DNA from: Gemmatimonadota bacterium
GTDB taxonomy: Bacteria; Gemmatimonadota; Gemmatimonadetes; Longimicrobiales; Longimicrobiaceae
DNA length: 6,713 nucleotides
Reading direction: 5' to 3'
Assembly (NCBI GenBank): GCA_019348475.1
Contig: JAHWJJ010000261.1
Location: forward strand, 1-6,713
The notes beneath the pieces were generated by a model, which did no database searches, was not told the origin of the DNA, and saw only the letters and a list, made by a program, of their open reading frames with translations. Of this stretch, positions 5,189-6,713 are shown one piece after another; within the stretch, counting starts at the first letter, position 1, and the number at the start of each line of letters is the position of its first letter. The translations under genes and the position numbers were made by a program.

Positions 5189-6713
5189 ATGACGACCGAG
5201 CAAACAGCCGCAGCACCCGAGCTTCCCTCGGTGCCGGGAAATCCCGGATGGGGCCGCTCCGCGCGCCTTCCGCTTGCGTTCGTGGTGGTATCCCTGCTCG
5301 CCCTGGTCATCATCCCACCGATCCTCTGGTGGCGGATGGAGGCCCTTCGCGACGAAATCGCCAGCGTCGCCGAGCCCGCCCGGGACCGGGTGGACGAGAT
5401 CCAGTTTCAGCTCGCGCGCGAGGTTTCTGCCGCGCGGGGATACCTGCTGACGCGCGATTCCGCGTTCGTCGCGCAGATCGAGCAGGCGCACGCGGCGCAG
5501 GAACGCGGAATTGCCGAGCTTCGCCCGCTCGTCGCGAAGCTGGGGCCGCGGGCGGAGGAGCACCTGGAGGACCTGCGTGCGGAGGAGCGGCGCTGGTACG
5601 ACCTCACGGCGCGGCTGATCGCGGGCCGGATCACGCCGGAAGAGTACGTGGGGCGCCTGCCCGTTCAGCAGGCGCTGTTCGAAGACGCACTCGGCGCCGC
5701 CAGCCGCCTGGGCCGAATCATCGGCGACTCGGTGGCGGAGCGCCGCGCGCGAATCCGCAGAATCGGCACCGTCAGCACCGCCGTCATGGTGCTGCTCGCC
5801 CTGGCGGCGCTGCTCTCCACGTATTTCGTCGCCCGCCTGGGCGGGCAGCTGCAGGCGCACTCGCGCCAGCTGGCCCGCCGTGCCGACGAGGAGCACGGGC
5901 TGCGGGAGCTCGCCCGTTCGCTCGCCTCAACGGTCGAGATCGAGGAGATGCTGCAGCGGATCGCGGACGGGGCCCTCGTCACGGGGCAGGCGATCGGAGC
6001 CCACGTGGAGCGGATCTACTTCCAGGACCAGGAGCTGGAGGTCGCCGCCACGAGCGGACGGGGCTCGCCTCCGGTCGGAACCCGCATCCCCTATCCGGGC
6101 TCGCTCGCGCAAGACGTGATCGAGCGCAGGGCCCCGGAGCTGATCCCGGACATCCTGAAGGAGAACCGCCCCATCTCGCGCTTTCTGGCCGAGACGTGCG
6201 CCCGCTGCTCGGCGCTCATCCTCCCCCTCATCTCCCAGGACGAGGCGCTGGGCGCGCTCGTGCTCATGCGCCATGCGGATGGGCCCCCGTGGTCCCCCGA
6301 CGAGATCGAGCGCACGCAGGTGCTCGCGGACCTCGCCACGGTCGCGCTGCGGCGGGCGCTCACGCTCCAGACGCTGCAGCGGCATACGGCCGAGCTGGAG
6401 GAAAGCGAGCGCCGCTTTCGCCTGATGGTGGAAGCCGTGCGCGACTACGGCATCTTCATGCTGGATCCCGCCGGCCACATCGCGAGCTGGAACACGGGGG
6501 CGGAGCGGATCATGGGGTATCGGGCGGCGGAAGTGCAGGGAAAGCACTTCTCCACCTTTTACACCGACGAGGACCGGGCGCGGGGCTGGCCCGACGAGGA
6601 GCTGGTCCGCGCCTCCCGCTCCGGCCGCCTGGAGGACCAGGGCTGGCGCGTTCGCAAGGACGGGAGCCGGTTCTGGGCCGATACGGTGCTCACGGCCATT
6701 CGCGGCGAGAACG
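5189..6713 (+). CDS. membrane sensor (CHASE3-like, GAF, PAS), probable histidine kinase, 3' truncated by window
   Basis: The frame is open from ATG 5189 to the window end, giving 508 residues without a stop. After a polar N-terminus, a membrane helix spans about residues 28-47. A periplasmic helical domain follows (about 50-190), with AARGYLLTRDSAFVAQI typical of CHASE3-type sensing bundles. A second helix lies at about 194-214. The cytoplasmic part has a linker, a GAF domain (about 235-390), a short coiled-coil (394-410, AELEESERRF) and a PAS domain (about 408-508) with the S-box pattern FRLMVEAVRDYGIFMLDPAGHI, SWNTGAERIMGY and RVRKDGSRFWAD. The GAF domain contains a Cys-Arg pair motif, CARC (337-340). 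Such architectures normally end in HisKA and HATPase domains, so a hybrid or classical histidine kinase is expected; a diguanylate cyclase or phosphatase output is possible. No clear ribosome-binding site is seen; a TTG at 5171 is an alternative start, and a TGA at 5108 bounds the frame. Confidence 0.88.
   Translation, partial: MTTEQTAAAPELPSVPGNPGWGRSARLPLAFVVVSLLALVIIPPILWWRMEALRDEIASVAEPARDRVDEIQFQLAREVSAARGYLLTRDSAFVAQIEQAHAAQERGIAELRPLVAKLGPRAEEHLEDLRAEERRWYDLTARLIAGRITPEEYVGRLPVQQALFEDALGAASRLGRIIGDSVAERRARIRRIGTVSTAVMVLLALAALLSTYFVARLGGQLQAHSRQLARRADEEHGLRELARSLASTVEIEEMLQRIADGALVTGQAIGAHVERIYFQDQELEVAATSGRGSPPVGTRIPYPGSLAQDVIERRAPELIPDILKENRPISRFLAETCARCSALILPLISQDEALGALVLMRHADGPPWSPDEIERTQVLADLATVALRRALTLQTLQRHTAELEESERRFRLMVEAVRDYGIFMLDPAGHIASWNTGAERIMGYRAAEVQGKHFSTFYTDEDRARGWPDEELVRASRSGRLEDQGWRVRKDGSRFWADTVLTAIRGEN

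Noticed and set aside
5012..5896. 294-residue minus-strand ORF opposite the sensor gene
   Set aside because: Antisense to a clear TM-CHASE3-TM coding frame and composed of Arg/His/Gln-rich shadow sequence.

Overview
The window is very GC-rich (roughly 70% by eye) and its codons strongly prefer G or C in the third position. Gene content and style suggest a Gram-negative soil or environmental bacterium, possibly Gemmatimonadota (Longimicrobium-like). That placement rests on impression: the GC-rich intergenic dyad repeat, the small helix-turn-helix protein style and the CHASE3/GAF/PAS sensor. No marker gene is present to prove it.

Layout, left to right. Positions 1-227 are a non-coding leader with three successive inverted repeats, the last followed by a T-rich run like an attenuator or terminator. 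Positions 228-1742 (+) encode an AarF/ABC1/UbiB-family atypical kinase. Positions 1743-1964 separate two convergent genes and hold a strong GC-rich dyad repeat. Positions 1965-3212 (-) encode imidazolonepropionase (hutI), with a plausible promoter just upstream. A near-perfect terminator (3345-3382) then ends a small helix-turn-helix gene (3384-3797, -). Upstream of that gene lies a cluster of dyads and direct repeats that looks like an operator region. From about 4100 to 4980 the sequence is poorly conserved-looking. It contains a well-initiated short membrane ORF (4108-4302, +) whose apparent second membrane helix continues in another frame (4302-4619, +), and a convergent 56-residue two-helix membrane protein (4812-4982, -). 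Positions 5189 to the window end (+) are the first 508 residues of a membrane sensor protein (TM, CHASE3-like, TM, GAF, PAS), probably a histidine kinase whose catalytic part lies beyond the window.

The genes do not form one pathway. The quinone-related kinase, a lone histidine-degradation enzyme, a small regulator, tiny membrane proteins and a sensor are separate transcription units in alternating orientation. I see no mobile element, CRISPR array, tRNA or rRNA, and no convincing new multi-gene system. The best leads are the possibly frameshifted two-helix membrane protein, the operator-like repeats ahead of the helix-turn-helix gene, and the structured leader of the UbiB-family gene.
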